From Acidimicrobiia bacterium (GTDB taxonomy: Bacteria; Actinomycetota; Acidimicrobiia; Acidimicrobiales; AC-14), in the NCBI GenBank assembly GCA_023265045.1, contig JAHFUQ010000021.1, positions 1-41,019 on the forward strand: a stretch of DNA of 41,019 bases. The letters are read 5' to 3'. How positions within the stretch are numbered: the first letter of the stretch is position 1; each line of letters opens with the position of its first letter. The notes under the pieces were generated by a model. The model searched no databases. It worked only from the letters and a program-made list of their open reading frames with translations, and was not told the DNA's origin. Shown piece after piece: positions 40,989 through 41,019 of this stretch. A program made the translations under genes and the position numbers.

Positions 40989-41019
40989 GCGACAGGGTGG
41001 CCAGGCCGTCGGCGACGAG
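40960..41019 (-). CDS. C-terminal end of a minus-strand gene (partial)
   Basis: The frame entering from the right edge reads LVADGLATLSPDGKRLSLP and stops at TGA (plus 40960-40962). Too short for family assignment; the ATLSPDGKRLSLP ending is unremarkable. It lies upstream of, and was originally overlapped by, the flavin reductase gene. The last seven codons are the source of the tandem repeat. Confidence 0.6.
   Translation of the reverse strand, partial: LVADGLATLSPDGKRLSLP

Overview
The window is very GC-rich bacterial DNA (roughly 70% by eye) with frequent GTG and TTG starts, tight 4-base start/stop overlaps and Thr/Ser-rich lipoprotein linkers. An Rpf-type cell-wall protein, a SufB, a MtrAB-like two-component pair, DUF2127, DUF4395 and DUF1345 proteins and a LigD-type PE-Pol protein all point to a high-GC actinobacterium, possibly class Acidimicrobiia. 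The genus cannot be read from the sequence. I found no rRNA, tRNA, CRISPR array, insertion sequence or prophage. It looks like chromosomal housekeeping and accessory DNA.

Layout. 1-2.8 kb: end of an unknown gene, a zinc-ribbon/DUF4352 membrane protein, a BBE-type flavin oxidase and a small unknown protein. 2.9-4.5 kb: a LigD-like protein with phosphoesterase and polymerase modules but no ligase. 4.6-6.8 kb: response regulator, sensor kinase and a stunted lipoprotein. 7.2-8.2 kb: a surface protein, a strong terminator and an RCC1-repeat gene remnant. 8.2-16.1 kb: two paralogous giant YfhO-like membrane proteins in opposite orientation around a B12-radical SAM gene. 16.0-18.4 kb: SDR, QueA-like and SufR-like operon. 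18.4-23.1 kb: GNAT, DUF1345, CAAX protease, VOC, SDR, zinc-ribbon and DUF2127 genes. 23.1-26.8 kb: L,D-transpeptidase, NDP-sugar epimerase/reductase and ABC exporter. 26.8-32.1 kb: DUF2237 and a peptide-type ABC import operon led by an NMT1-like binding-protein gene with an early stop codon. 32.1-35.9 kb: lipoprotein, Rpf-like protein, DJ-1/PfpI protein, a 52-residue membrane protein and a lone sufB. 36.0-37.6 kb: a modular predicted metallopeptidase resembling contractile-injection-system cargo. 37.6-41.0 kb: a mini-ORF and rsgA, DUF4395/thioredoxin pair, rmlC, flavin reductase, and a 32-bp tandem repeat made of three chained 11-codon ORFs.

Themes. Cell-envelope work dominates: glycosyltransferase-like membrane proteins, sugar nucleotide enzymes, L,D-transpeptidase, Rpf, lipoproteins and a MtrAB-like regulator. 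Several divergent gene pairs have -10-like hexamers placed for leaderless transcripts. The most unusual observations are the overlapping mini-ORF repeat at the right end, the modular metallopeptidase at 36 kb, and the interrupted NMT1-like gene behind an intact promoter.
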